A stretch of DNA of 64,000 nucleotides from JAWLCA01 sp041687395 (lineage in GTDB: Bacteria; Pseudomonadota; Alphaproteobacteria; Rhodobacterales; Rhodobacteraceae), in the NCBI GenBank assembly GCA_041687395.1, contig JAWLCA010000022.1, positions 1 through 64,000 of the forward strand, in the 5' to 3' direction. The position numbers were made by a program, and so were the translations under genes. The notes beneath the pieces were generated by a model, which ran no database searches, was not told the origin of the DNA, and saw nothing but the letters and a program-made list of their open reading frames with translations. Numbering within the stretch: the first letter of the stretch is position 1; each line of letters opens with the position of its first letter. Below are positions 17,437 to 25,686 of this stretch, one piece after another.

Positions 17437-19291
17437 GATCGCCCTCCGCGTCCGGCACCGCGGCGTTCGACCGCCACCGCGCATCGGTTTCCAGCTTGTC
17501 CAGATAACCCATCAAGAGGTCATACTGGCGGCGCGTGATGCTGAGCGGCACCCCCATCGAGTGCCGCATGTAGGGCGGCATGCGCATGTCGTAGGTCTGA
17601 TCCATGACATTGCGCGGATCGCGGTAACGCGGCGGATTATCATCCGACGGCCGACGGCGACCGCCACTTTCTTCTTCGGGAAGATCCCACCTGCCGACGG
17701 GCACCTGCGCCGGCTTCTGCACACCGACTCGCTGCGGCAGATCGGCCAACCGGGCAAAGGGCGGACGGACGATCCGGCGCACGCGGTCAGGCCGTCGGGC
17801 CAGAAACTCCTGCAGCACCGGGCTATCCGCCATCCGCGCATGAACCTGCTGCACCACCTGCGTAAAGGGCAACCGGTCACTCGCGCCCGAAGTCGATACC
17901 CGGGTGTCGCCCTGTCCCGGCGTGTAATCGGGCGTGATCTCGGCAAAAGGAATGTCGCTTGCCCGCATGCTCTTCGGGCCCAGCCGGGGCGAAAGCCCCT
18001 CGTCCCAGTCCGCGTCGTCCGGCCCGGTGGTGCTGCCGAGGATGCCAGCATTCCCGGCCAGCGCCCAGGACCGCCGTTGATCCAGATTCACAAGGCTCGC
18101 CGTCTCGAAGATGCGCCGGAAGAGATCGAGGATTTCGCCGGGCGTCGTTGCAAGGTCGGGCACCGGGGGCGGCAGTTCTCGATCGTCGAGTTCGTCACGG
18201 ATCGAATACATCGGGCGGCGGTCTGGCGCGAAGTCGGGTGGACCGGAAAAGGCGCGCGCCAGTGCCTTCAGTACCCGACCGCCAATCGATAATGTGGCTT
18301 CGATCATCAGGTCACAGGTGTCGTCGATCGTTCCCCATCCATCTCCCGACCCCTCGCGCGCACCATCGTAGCTGTCCTGCGGCGTGGGCCATTTCGGCGT
18401 GCCTCCGGTGCGGAAGTTGAACCCTGACCAAGGGGTATCGGGGCTCAGGATGCGGTTTTCGGGGCGGGTCATGCGGTGGTTTCGCCCATACTCGGTCACG
18501 GCGGGTTCGAAATCACCGGGGGGTCGTGGCGAAGCTGTCGCGATCGTGGCATCCGGCGGCCCGAACGTGTCCCCTTTTCCTGGCGTGAACCGCAGGCGGA
18601 TCTGGTCAAGCCTGGTCCGACAACTCCAGTCTTCATCGTTCGGCAGGAATGTCTGTACCATGCCAAGTGGCAGCGGAGCGTCCGGCCGAACGAGCGGAAC
18701 CTGATCGCGGGTGTGCGGGCTGATCGCATCAAGCCGATGGGGTCGGTAGGAGTCGGCCGGGAAGGAGACATGCGCGACGGCCGCGCAAGACGCAAGTTTC
18801 GTCCGCGACTGCGCCTTCCGGTTGCCCGCGTCCACCCGAAAGACGAGGTCGCCAAGGCGCGCTCCGCGCGCTTCAAGGAACCGCCGCGTGACGGGCACCG
18901 CAAGGATGCGGCCGTCGGGGTGCTGCACCCGCGCCCACAACTCGAAGAACGGCGCGACGGGGCGCACACGCCCCCTTCGGTCCTTGAAGGTGATGCGATG
19001 TGGCGTTTTGATGACAAGCCGGTGCGGCCAATGCCCATCGCCCCTTGCAGACTCCAAATGAAGTGACGGCGCGGGTTCGATCATGGTCTGCATGCCGCGG
19101 TGCGGGTTTTCGTCGATCTTCCAGCGGTAGGCATCCATCGGTTCACGGGCGCTTCCGACCCGCGCGATGGCCATGGGGGGATCGAAGTACAGGCCCACGA
19201 CTTGCCCCTTCGCGGGATCGCTGCAGCACCAGTCGGCGCATGGCCCATCGCCCGACGCGCGGGAGGCGCAGTTCTTTTCCTCCTCGATCAT
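17429..19291 (-). CDS. LodA/GoxA-like amino half (split CTQ-oxidase partner)
   Basis: The protein has the opening block of LodA-type oxidases (MAIARVGSAREP), an inner DDTCDLMIEATL block, the PPDFAPDRRPMYSIRDEL block, and ends with MPPYMRHSMGVPLSITRRQYDLLM. In LodA that last block lies directly before the PGIE and MAVPWQ cofactor segments. Here the polypeptide stops there and the remaining segments are in the next gene. A cluster of cysteines at the very start (residues 8, 18, 22 and 23) is not explained. The ATG at 19291 has GGAGGTGAA in front and shares ATGA with the upstream stop. It is read as one subunit of a two-protein enzyme; no catalytic residue is assigned. Confidence 0.72.
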   Translation of the reverse strand: MIEEEKNCASRASGDGPCADWCCSDPAKGQVVGLYFDPPMAIARVGSAREPMDAYRWKIDENPHRGMQTMIEPAPSLHLESARGDGHWPHRLVIKTPHRITFKDRRGRVRPVAPFFELWARVQHPDGRILAVPVTRRFLEARGARLGDLVFRVDAGNRKAQSRTKLASCAAVAHVSFPADSYRPHRLDAISPHTRDQVPLVRPDAPLPLGMVQTFLPNDEDWSCRTRLDQIRLRFTPGKGDTFGPPDATIATASPRPPGDFEPAVTEYGRNHRMTRPENRILSPDTPWSGFNFRTGGTPKWPTPQDSYDGAREGSGDGWGTIDDTCDLMIEATLSIGGRVLKALARAFSGPPDFAPDRRPMYSIRDELDDRELPPPVPDLATTPGEILDLFRRIFETASLVNLDQRRSWALAGNAGILGSTTGPDDADWDEGLSPRLGPKSMRASDIPFAEITPDYTPGQGDTRVSTSGASDRLPFTQVVQQVHARMADSPVLQEFLARRPDRVRRIVRPPFARLADLPQRVGVQKPAQVPVGRWDLPEEESGGRRRPSDDNPPRYRDPRNVMDQTYDMRMPPYMRHSMGVPLSITRRQYDLLMGYLDKLETDARWRSNAAVPDAEGDHG

Positions 19292-20808
19292 TTCACCTCC
19301 GTTGTCAGCGGCTCATCCGGCAGAAGACCTTGCTCGTAGGCAAAGAGATTGTGCCGGTCGTACTGCCGCTTGATCGCAACCAACCGATCGAGGTTCTCGC
19401 CGAAATACTGCTCGCGGAAATCCGGATTGCCGCGTCGCGGATAATTCTGGTAGCGGTGGCCGTTCCCCATATTCCCCGCGATACGGCCGAATTCATCGAG
19501 CCAGGCGATTGCCTGCGTCCTGTTGTTCTCGAAGGTCCAGAAAGACCAGGCGAAGAGGTCTAGGCTGGCATCTCGGTGAACGAAAGCCGTGGCATCCGGT
19601 CTGACCTCGTTTATCGCGCCGCCATAGAGTTCAAGCGCGATGAAGGACGTCTTATCCGGCGCTTGTAGAAAGTGGCAAACGATGTCGCGCCAGCGCTCTG
19701 GTCCGTGATGGGTCGTTACGATGCGGCTGTCGACCAGAGGTCGCGTGTTCATCGACACGGAAGGCATGTCGATCCCTGGGGGGTGGGCCGTCTGAAGGAG
19801 GATTTCGTTGAGTTCCAGGTAGCGACCGCGCCGCCAGATCTCGACCTGACGCTCGGCGTCGGTGACATGGGCGAGAAGGGTGCCGAGCGCGGCCTTTGCC
19901 TCTGCCTCGGTGCCGTCGTAAAGGCCGCGGATCATCAGACCCGGGACCTGGCCGGTCGGTTTGTCCGCGGTGGGCAGGTTCATCAGCAGCGCCTGCAGGC
20001 CGATCCGAGGCGGGCCATCGTCGCTGTAACCCGCCTGCAGGTCAGCGAGCACTCGGCAAGCCACATCGATCTCGGTCGAGCATGTAAGGGGAAACCGCAG
20101 ACCGAAGCCAAACAGGTGATCCAGGTGCGACAGGCGATATTCGACTTCGACAAGGACGCCGAACTGGTTGCCCGTACCGCCCCGGACGGCCCAGTAAAGA
20201 TCCTCGTGATGGCCCGGCCGGGCCCGCACGACCCGCCCATCAGCCAGAACGAGCGTGACGGCGTCGACCAGGTCGCAATTCATGCCGAAAAGCCGTGAGG
20301 TGAACCCGTAGCCTCCACCCTGCATATAGCCCGCGACGCAGACCGTTTCGCATCCGCCGCCGGGCAAATGCAGACTTGCGGCATCCAGCATCAGGTTGAG
20401 CTTGCGAAAGTTGGTGCCTGCCCCCACGCGGACACGGCGGGCCTGTCGGTCAATCAACACATGCGCGATCCCGCTGGTGTCGATCACCATCTGGTCGTTG
20501 ACCGAGTATCCGGCCGTGGAATGCCCGCCCGACCGCGCCACGACCTTCAGCCGACTGGCGCGCGCGAACCGCAGCGCCGCGACGACATCGCTTTCACAGA
20601 CGCAACTCGCAATGATCTGCGGAAAGTTCTGGTAGGTATGCATGAAGCCCATGCGGGTATCGTTGTAACCGGGAGTGCCCGCCAGAGTTACAGTTCCGGC
20701 AAACTCCGCAGACAGCCTGCCCAGCGCAGCGTCGGTATAGGAGGGAAGACCCGTCTCAACCGCGCCGGCACCCGACCTGACCGGCCAGAAGCGCTTTTGT
20801 CTGCGCAA
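19288..20808 (-). CDS. Berberine-bridge-type FAD-linked oxidase
   Basis: This is a PCMH-type FAD oxidase with a carboxy-terminal BBE segment (NLFAYEQGLLP). RSGGHSTAGYS places H96 for 8-alpha-histidyl FAD, and GGGCETVCVAGYMQGGGYG places C153 for a 6-S-cysteinyl link, so bicovalent flavin attachment is likely. The start is a TTG at 20808 preceded by GGAGGAG; no ATG fits better. The family oxidises alcohols, sugars or amines with oxygen. It is the first gene of the five-gene operon, and its stop overlaps the start of the LodA-like amino half. It has no signal peptide, so it is probably cytoplasmic. Whether it acts on the same substrate as the LodA-like pair or in its maturation is unknown. Confidence 0.88.
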   Translation of the reverse strand: MRRQKRFWPVRSGAGAVETGLPSYTDAALGRLSAEFAGTVTLAGTPGYNDTRMGFMHTYQNFPQIIASCVCESDVVAALRFARASRLKVVARSGGHSTAGYSVNDQMVIDTSGIAHVLIDRQARRVRVGAGTNFRKLNLMLDAASLHLPGGGCETVCVAGYMQGGGYGFTSRLFGMNCDLVDAVTLVLADGRVVRARPGHHEDLYWAVRGGTGNQFGVLVEVEYRLSHLDHLFGFGLRFPLTCSTEIDVACRVLADLQAGYSDDGPPRIGLQALLMNLPTADKPTGQVPGLMIRGLYDGTEAEAKAALGTLLAHVTDAERQVEIWRRGRYLELNEILLQTAHPPGIDMPSVSMNTRPLVDSRIVTTHHGPERWRDIVCHFLQAPDKTSFIALELYGGAINEVRPDATAFVHRDASLDLFAWSFWTFENNRTQAIAWLDEFGRIAGNMGNGHRYQNYPRRGNPDFREQYFGENLDRLVAIKRQYDRHNLFAYEQGLLPDEPLTTEVK

Positions 20809-20834
20809 AGGCTCTCCTCCGAATTTACCTTTTC

Positions 20835-20864
20835 ATAAGACAGTGGCCCGAGGGTCGGCGTCAA
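20835..20864 (-). promoter_or_regulatory. Candidate sigma-70 promoter of the LodA-like operon
   Basis: On the minus strand TTGACG (20864-20859) is followed after 18 bases by TCTTAT (20840-20835). Transcription would start near 20828, leaving a short leader with GGAGGAG before the TTG start at 20808. The -35 is a five of six match and the -10 a four of six match. No operator repeat was seen nearby. Confidence 0.4.
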
Positions 20865-21094
20865 GCCTGCTGATCCGGGCGTGCTTCGGCACGCAAATTG
20901 CGTCCCGTTTCGTCTCGATCAGGTATCCCCAGAAGTCCCTGCGCCGAAAGTTCATCCTCGTTTCTGGAAAGCGCGATGCCTGCCGTTGTACAGGAAAACC
21001 TCCGACACGCCCAAGCGCGCAAATCGCAGTCTTCGCGTTGCCGGCTCTGACGGAGGGCCTACCTTAACAAAGCTGTCGATCATGGATTTCCACC

Positions 21095-22744
21095 ATGCCC
21101 AATCCGCTCTCGCGTCTGCGACCCCCTTCCTTCACCTCTCTCGGCCTTCTGCTTGGCACACTGTTCTTCGCGGCCTCGCTGACGCCGAGCCTTGTGCCGC
21201 GGCCGACAGCCGTTCAGGGGGCGCTGTCGGGACTGAGCCTTGCGGCCGGTTACGGGATCGGTTTGGCGCTGCAATCCCTGTGGCGACTGCTTCAACTGCC
21301 CGAGCCGCAGGGGCGGTCGCAAACCGTTTTTGCGGGTGTGGCCTGGATGATTTGTGCGGCCGCTTTGTCTTTGGCGCTCTGGCAGGCCTCGACCTGGCAG
21401 AACCGGCTCAGGGCGCTCATGGATCTCCCGCCTGTCGAGACGACGAGGCCGTTGACCGTTGCTCTGATCGCGCTGTTGGTGTTCGTGTTGATCTTCCTGC
21501 TGGGTCGCCTTGTGGACCTGACGTGGCGCGCGCTGTCGCGTCGCCTCTCCCGCGGCCTCCCGGGACCACAGGCGGTACTGATTGCCATCGTGCTGACCGC
21601 GCTGTTGTTCTGGAACATCGGCAACGGGGTGCTGGTACGCAGCGCGATGCAGGTCGCGGATGCGAGCTATCGACAATATGACGCGCTGTTCGAGGAGGCG
21701 AGCCCACGGCCGAACGACCCACTCAAGGCGGGCGGACCGGGATCGCTACTGGATTGGGAGGGGCTGGGACGCGCCGGACGCGAGATGGTCGCCTCCGGTC
21801 CCGACCGTACATTGATCGAAGAGATGACCGGCGCCCCTGCGTTGGAGCCTCTGCGGGTCTATGTCGGGCTGAACTCCGCCCCTGATCCGCACGCACGCGC
21901 GGAACGCGCCCTGGCCGAAATGATCCGTATCGGCGCCTTCGCTCGCGGGACCGTCGTGATCACCACGCCAACCGGCACAGGCTGGATAGATCCCGAAAGC
22001 CAGACGGCGCTGGAGTACGTGTTGCGCGGTGACGTGGCGACGGTGTCGGTACAGTATTCCTATCTCGCCAGCTGGATCGCGCTGCTGGCCGATCCCGAAT
22101 ACGGCGTCGAGACCGCGCGCGCAGTCTTCGCCGCCGTCTACGGTCACTGGCGGGACCTGCCCCGCGATACCCGCCCCCGGCTTTACCTGCATGGGCTCAG
22201 CCTCGGCGCGCTCAACACCGATCTCAGCCATGATCTGGTTCAGGTGATCTCGGACCCCTATGACGGCGCACTTTTGTCCGGTCCGCCCTTCAACAGCCCG
22301 GGCTGGCGTGCGGCCACGCGGGCGCGCAACGCCGGCACCCCGGCCTGGCTGCCCACGTTCCGCGACGGCTCGGTCATCCGCTTCACATCGCAGGAGAACC
22401 GGCTGGATGACGCCTGGGCCCCTTGGGGCAGTTTCCGCATCATCTACCTGCAATACGCCAGCGATGCAGTGGTGTTCTTCGATCCCGGCGCGCTGTGGCG
22501 GCGGCCGGCCTGGCTGGACGGGCCGCGTGGACCGGATGTATCGCCTGATTTCATCTGGATCCCGGTGGTGACCTTTCTGCAACTTGGCGTGGACATCATG
22601 ATGGCAGTGCAGCCGCCGCTGGGACACGGGCATCTTTATGCCTTTCCGCACTACGTTGATGCCTGGGCGGCGCTGACCGATGCACCCGGATGGACAGCCG
22701 AAACGCTTGAGGATCTTAAGGCGCGCGTCGCAGCGACACGCTAG
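21095..22744 (+). CDS. Membrane-anchored alpha/beta-hydrolase (Abhydrolase_9 type)
   Basis: The amino-terminal third has about four to five membrane helices (for example LGLLLGTLFFAASLTPSLVP, ALIALLVFVLIFLLGRLVDL and VLIAIVLTALLFWNIG) and matches the membrane domain of the Abhydrolase_9 family. The rest is an alpha/beta-hydrolase domain that should face the periplasm or cytosol next to the membrane, with the nucleophile elbow LYLHGLSLGAL (Ser) and VVFFDPGALWRRPAWL near the acid. The length of 549 residues is typical. The family has no firm substrate; bacterial members are annotated as predicted membrane esterases. It is divergent from the LodA-like operon with a 286-base gap that serves both promoters. 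Confidence 0.85.
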   Translation: MPNPLSRLRPPSFTSLGLLLGTLFFAASLTPSLVPRPTAVQGALSGLSLAAGYGIGLALQSLWRLLQLPEPQGRSQTVFAGVAWMICAAALSLALWQASTWQNRLRALMDLPPVETTRPLTVALIALLVFVLIFLLGRLVDLTWRALSRRLSRGLPGPQAVLIAIVLTALLFWNIGNGVLVRSAMQVADASYRQYDALFEEASPRPNDPLKAGGPGSLLDWEGLGRAGREMVASGPDRTLIEEMTGAPALEPLRVYVGLNSAPDPHARAERALAEMIRIGAFARGTVVITTPTGTGWIDPESQTALEYVLRGDVATVSVQYSYLASWIALLADPEYGVETARAVFAAVYGHWRDLPRDTRPRLYLHGLSLGALNTDLSHDLVQVISDPYDGALLSGPPFNSPGWRAATRARNAGTPAWLPTFRDGSVIRFTSQENRLDDAWAPWGSFRIIYLQYASDAVVFFDPGALWRRPAWLDGPRGPDVSPDFIWIPVVTFLQLGVDIMMAVQPPLGHGHLYAFPHYVDAWAALTDAPGWTAETLEDLKARVAATR

Positions 22745-22942
22745 CGCGGCCGGCACGGAAACGGTTATGCGAAACCGCTGTAAAACTCCCGCGAAGTTGC
22801 CGCCGTCAGATGCAACAGAATCTCTGGACTTTCGAATCCGGCCGACTAAAGTCTCTTCGTAGAGAAGCGATATTCTGGTCCGGAACTGCAATTTCCGCCG
22901 AAACCGGATAGCCCGGAAATGGCGCATGACGGGGGATTATTC

Positions 22943-24400
22943 ATGTGTTTTGCCTGTGACGCTGAAGCGGCGATTGCCGCCGGGATCGACCCCTGCCTTT
23001 GCGGCGCCCCTCAGACAATCGCAGCCTATCGTCGCGTGGAAGCCGATCTGCGGCGGCGGGAATTCCTTGGCGGAACAGCGGCGGTGCTGGGGATGTTCGC
23101 GGGCTTCGGCCTTGCCCCGCGCGAGGTCCGGGCACAGACCCCGGGCCGGCCGATCCTGCTGACCAATCTGCGGCTTTTCGACGGCGAAACGCTTGCGATG
23201 CGGGAAGGGGTCGAGATCCTGATCGAAGGCGGGCGGATCAGCGCACTGCCGCCCCTCGGCCAGGGCCCGCAGGATGCCGAGCGGATCGACTGCGGCGGGC
23301 GCACGGTGATGCCCGGACTGATCGATGCGCACTGGCACACCACTCTGGTGGGGGTCAGCCAGATCGCAGCGATGACCCAGGATGTCGCCTTCCTGCATCT
23401 GGTCGCCGGGCGCGAGGCCGGGGCGACGCTGATGCGTGGCTTCACCACGGTGCGCGACGTGGGCGGGCCAGCCTTCGGACTGAAAATGGCGATCGATCGT
23501 GGCGTCGTCACGGGCCCGCGCATCTTCCCCTCGGGGGCGATGATCTCGCAGACCGGTGGGCACGGCGATTTCCGCCTGCTCAACGAACTGCCGCGCTTTC
23601 CGGAAACGCCGCCGAACAACATCGAGCGCCAGGGCGTGGCGCTGGTCGCCGACGGCGCCGACGCGGTGCTGCGCGCCGCGCGCGAACAGCTGATGAAGGG
23701 CGCCAGCCAGATCAAGATCATGGCCGGCGGCGGGGTCACGTCGCTCTACGATCCGCTCGATGCCACCCAATACACCGAGCGCGAGCTGCGCGCGGCGGTC
23801 GAGGCCGCCGAGGATTGGGGCACCTATGTCTGCGCCCATGTCTATACGCCGGGCGGAATCCGCCGGGCCGTGGCGGCTGGCATCAAGTCGATCGAGCACG
23901 GTCAGCTGGCCGACGAGGAGACGGTGCAGATCATGGCGGGCGAGGGGGTCTGGTGGTCGATCCAGCCTTTCTTGGGCGACGAGGATGCCGCGCCCAAACC
24001 CGATCCCATCCAGCGGGCCAAGCAGTTGCAGGTATCCGAGGGGACGGTGCGCGCTTTCGAGATGGCGAAGCAGTACAGCGTGCCGCTGGCCTTCGGAACG
24101 GATATCCTCTTCAACCCCGAGGGAACCAGCAGTCATGGCCGCCAGCTGGCGAAGTTCGCGCGCTTCATGTCGCCGCTGGAAGCTCTGCACAAGGCGACCG
24201 GCGCCGCGGGCGAGTTGCTGGCGATGTCAGGCGCGCGCGCGCCCTACGAGGGCCGCCTGGGCGTGATCGCCGAGGGCGCGCTCGCCGATCTTCTGGTCGC
24301 CGATGCCGACCCCGAGGCGGGGCTCGACTGGCTGGACGACCCGGACAACAACCTCCGCCTGATCATGAAGGGCGGGCGGGTTTACAAGGACACGCTTTGA
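22943..24400 (+). CDS. Tat-exported amidohydrolase (imidazolonepropionase-like metal-dependent hydrolase)
   Basis: This is an amidohydrolase-superfamily enzyme with the metal motif GLIDAHWH, a lysine segment QIKIMAGGG, the later His motif YVCAHVYTPGG and IKSIEHG, and the Asp motif LAFGTDILFNPEG. A twin-arginine segment (RRREFLGGTAAVLGMFAGFGL, read in two pieces around residues 37-60) indicates Tat export. A cysteine-bearing prefix (MCFACDAEA, later PCLCG) comes before it. The ATG at 22943 is chosen because GGGGGA lies eight bases upstream; an ATG at 22919 is possible. The related enzymes cleave dipeptides or cyclic amides. The beta-barrel gene follows 13 bases after the stop, so the two are probably one transcript. 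Confidence 0.87.
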   Translation: MCFACDAEAAIAAGIDPCLCGAPQTIAAYRRVEADLRRREFLGGTAAVLGMFAGFGLAPREVRAQTPGRPILLTNLRLFDGETLAMREGVEILIEGGRISALPPLGQGPQDAERIDCGGRTVMPGLIDAHWHTTLVGVSQIAAMTQDVAFLHLVAGREAGATLMRGFTTVRDVGGPAFGLKMAIDRGVVTGPRIFPSGAMISQTGGHGDFRLLNELPRFPETPPNNIERQGVALVADGADAVLRAAREQLMKGASQIKIMAGGGVTSLYDPLDATQYTERELRAAVEAAEDWGTYVCAHVYTPGGIRRAVAAGIKSIEHGQLADEETVQIMAGEGVWWSIQPFLGDEDAAPKPDPIQRAKQLQVSEGTVRAFEMAKQYSVPLAFGTDILFNPEGTSSHGRQLAKFARFMSPLEALHKATGAAGELLAMSGARAPYEGRLGVIAEGALADLLVADADPEAGLDWLDDPDNNLRLIMKGGRVYKDTL

Positions 24401-24413
24401 ACGAGGGATCCCC

Positions 24414-25181
24414 ATGAAGCGTCTTGCCGACAAGATCAGGACCCTTGCCCTGCCACTGGTCGCAGCCCTTGCGCTTGGCGGGGGCGCCAGCCAGGCGACT
24501 GCGGCCGATCACGAAGGCCAGGGCTGGAGCTACCAGATCACGCCCTATGTCTGGGCCGCTGGGCTGGGCGGCGACATTACGCCCTTCACCGGCGCGCCGA
24601 CGGTCTCCATCAGCAAATCCTTCTCGGAAATCCTGAAGGACCTGGACGCAGCCTTCTTCATCTCGGGTTTTGCCCGGCGCGACCGATTCGTCCTGCTGGG
24701 CGACCTGAGCTATTCGTCGTCGTCCAAGGCCGGAATCGCCCCCGGAGGCATCCCGGCCGAAGGGAAACTGAGCCAGACCTCGCTGACGCTCGCCGGGGGC
24801 TACCGGGTGGTCAGCGAGCCGACCGTGTCGGTGGATCTCCTGGGGGGTGCTCGCCTGTGGCGGCTCAAGGCATCGGTCGCCACTCCGGCTCCGGTGCCGC
24901 AAGGCTCGTTCAGCAAGACCTTCGTCGATCCCATCGTCGCGGTGCGGGCGAATTTCGCCCTCGCCCCGCGCTGGTCGGCCATCGCCTATGCCGATGTCGG
25001 CGGCTTCGGCGTGGGCTCGCGCAGCACCGGCCAGTTCGTCGGCACGGTCAACTACCAGATGCGAGACGACTTCTATCTATCCGGCGGTTACCGCGTGCTG
25101 AACGTGGACTACCGCAGCGGCGGCACCCGCGTTGACGTCACGATGAGCGGCCCCCTGTTCGGCGCGACCTGGCGGTTCTGA
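24414..25181 (+). CDS. Outer-membrane beta-barrel protein
   Basis: A signal peptide covers about the first 30 residues (LPLVAALALGGGASQATAA). The mature protein opens with WSYQITPYVWAAGLGGDI and then shows alternating beta strands ending in the aromatic terminal FGATWRF, a typical outer-membrane assembly signal. Internal strands such as SLTLAGGYRVV, FYLSGGYRVLNVDYR and WSAIAYADVGGFGVGS fit an eight- to ten-strand barrel. The length is 255 residues. It sits just downstream of the amidohydrolase and may pass its substrate or product. No closer function can be given. Confidence 0.82.
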   Translation: MKRLADKIRTLALPLVAALALGGGASQATAADHEGQGWSYQITPYVWAAGLGGDITPFTGAPTVSISKSFSEILKDLDAAFFISGFARRDRFVLLGDLSYSSSSKAGIAPGGIPAEGKLSQTSLTLAGGYRVVSEPTVSVDLLGGARLWRLKASVATPAPVPQGSFSKTFVDPIVAVRANFALAPRWSAIAYADVGGFGVGSRSTGQFVGTVNYQMRDDFYLSGGYRVLNVDYRSGGTRVDVTMSGPLFGATWRF

Positions 25182-25194
25182 CCCGCCCGACGGC

Positions 25195-25233
25195 GCGGCC
25201 GGGGCCCGCCTTGGCCGCAGCGATCCCTTTTTT
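25195..25233 (+). terminator. Candidate terminator after the beta-barrel gene
   Basis: GCGGCC (25195-25200) and GGCCGC (25213-25218) can form a six-base stem, and a run of six T follows at 25228-25233. The T run starts about ten bases after the stem, further than usual, so the call is weak. Confidence 0.35.
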
Positions 25234-25246
25234 ACATGAGATTCCA

Positions 25247-25430
25247 ATGCGCCCCATTTCCCGCTTGCTCGGTGCCAGTGTCTGCGCCTCCGGCATCAGA
25301 GTCGGCACCGCCGCGCAGACCTGCACCCGCGCCGTCTATCACGGCCTTGATGACCGCTCCCTGACCGGACGCACTTTTGATTTCGAGGATCCGATCATCA
25401 TCCGAGCAAAGATACCCTGGTCGCCCACCG
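25247..25430 (+). pseudogene. Amino-terminal stub of a choloylglycine-hydrolase-type (Ntn) amidase
   Basis: After a signal-like stretch the frame reads AQTCTRAVYHGLDDRSLTGRTFDFEDPI, which matches the opening of the linear amide hydrolase family (penicillin V acylase and bile salt hydrolase), where the Cys is the nucleophile after processing. The similarity ends near 25395. From 25431 the sequence belongs to an IS5-type transposase on the other strand, and the rest of the hydrolase (about 300 residues) is missing from the window. The gene was therefore cut by an insertion followed by deletion. Exact junction coordinates are approximate. Confidence 0.7.
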
Positions 25431-25685
25431 TTACCACCGGTTGTAGAGAGTCCTTGGTGGGCTAGGTTCCTGAGGCGCATCACACCACCGCAAGCCATTG
25501 CGGTTGCCGAAGATCATGCCGCTCAAAATACGCCGGTCATCGACGCGGAGCTTGCCATGGCTCTGCGGAAAGAAAAGCTGAAGGTTGGCCGTCTGCGCAT
25601 CCATCAGCCAGAAAAGGTTGCTCATCGGTCAGTCTCCTTGCGGAGCCTGAAACATGCCGAACGCATAAGATCAATGTATCCTGAC
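25431..25685 (-). mobile_element. IS5-family (IS427-like) remnant with transposase amino terminus
   Basis: On the minus strand from 25625 a 64-residue frame reads MSNLFWLMDAQTANLQLFFP, VDDRRILSGMIFGNRNGLRWCDAP and TLYNRW, the well-known opening of IS5-family transposases of alphaproteobacteria. The frame ends at 25431, and nothing of the catalytic part is left. The right end probably lies near 25685, where the sequence runs into CTAG, a common target for this group. The element separates the hydrolase stub from the CMD gene and ends at the stop codon of the latter. Confidence 0.75.
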
Positions 25686-25686
25686 C

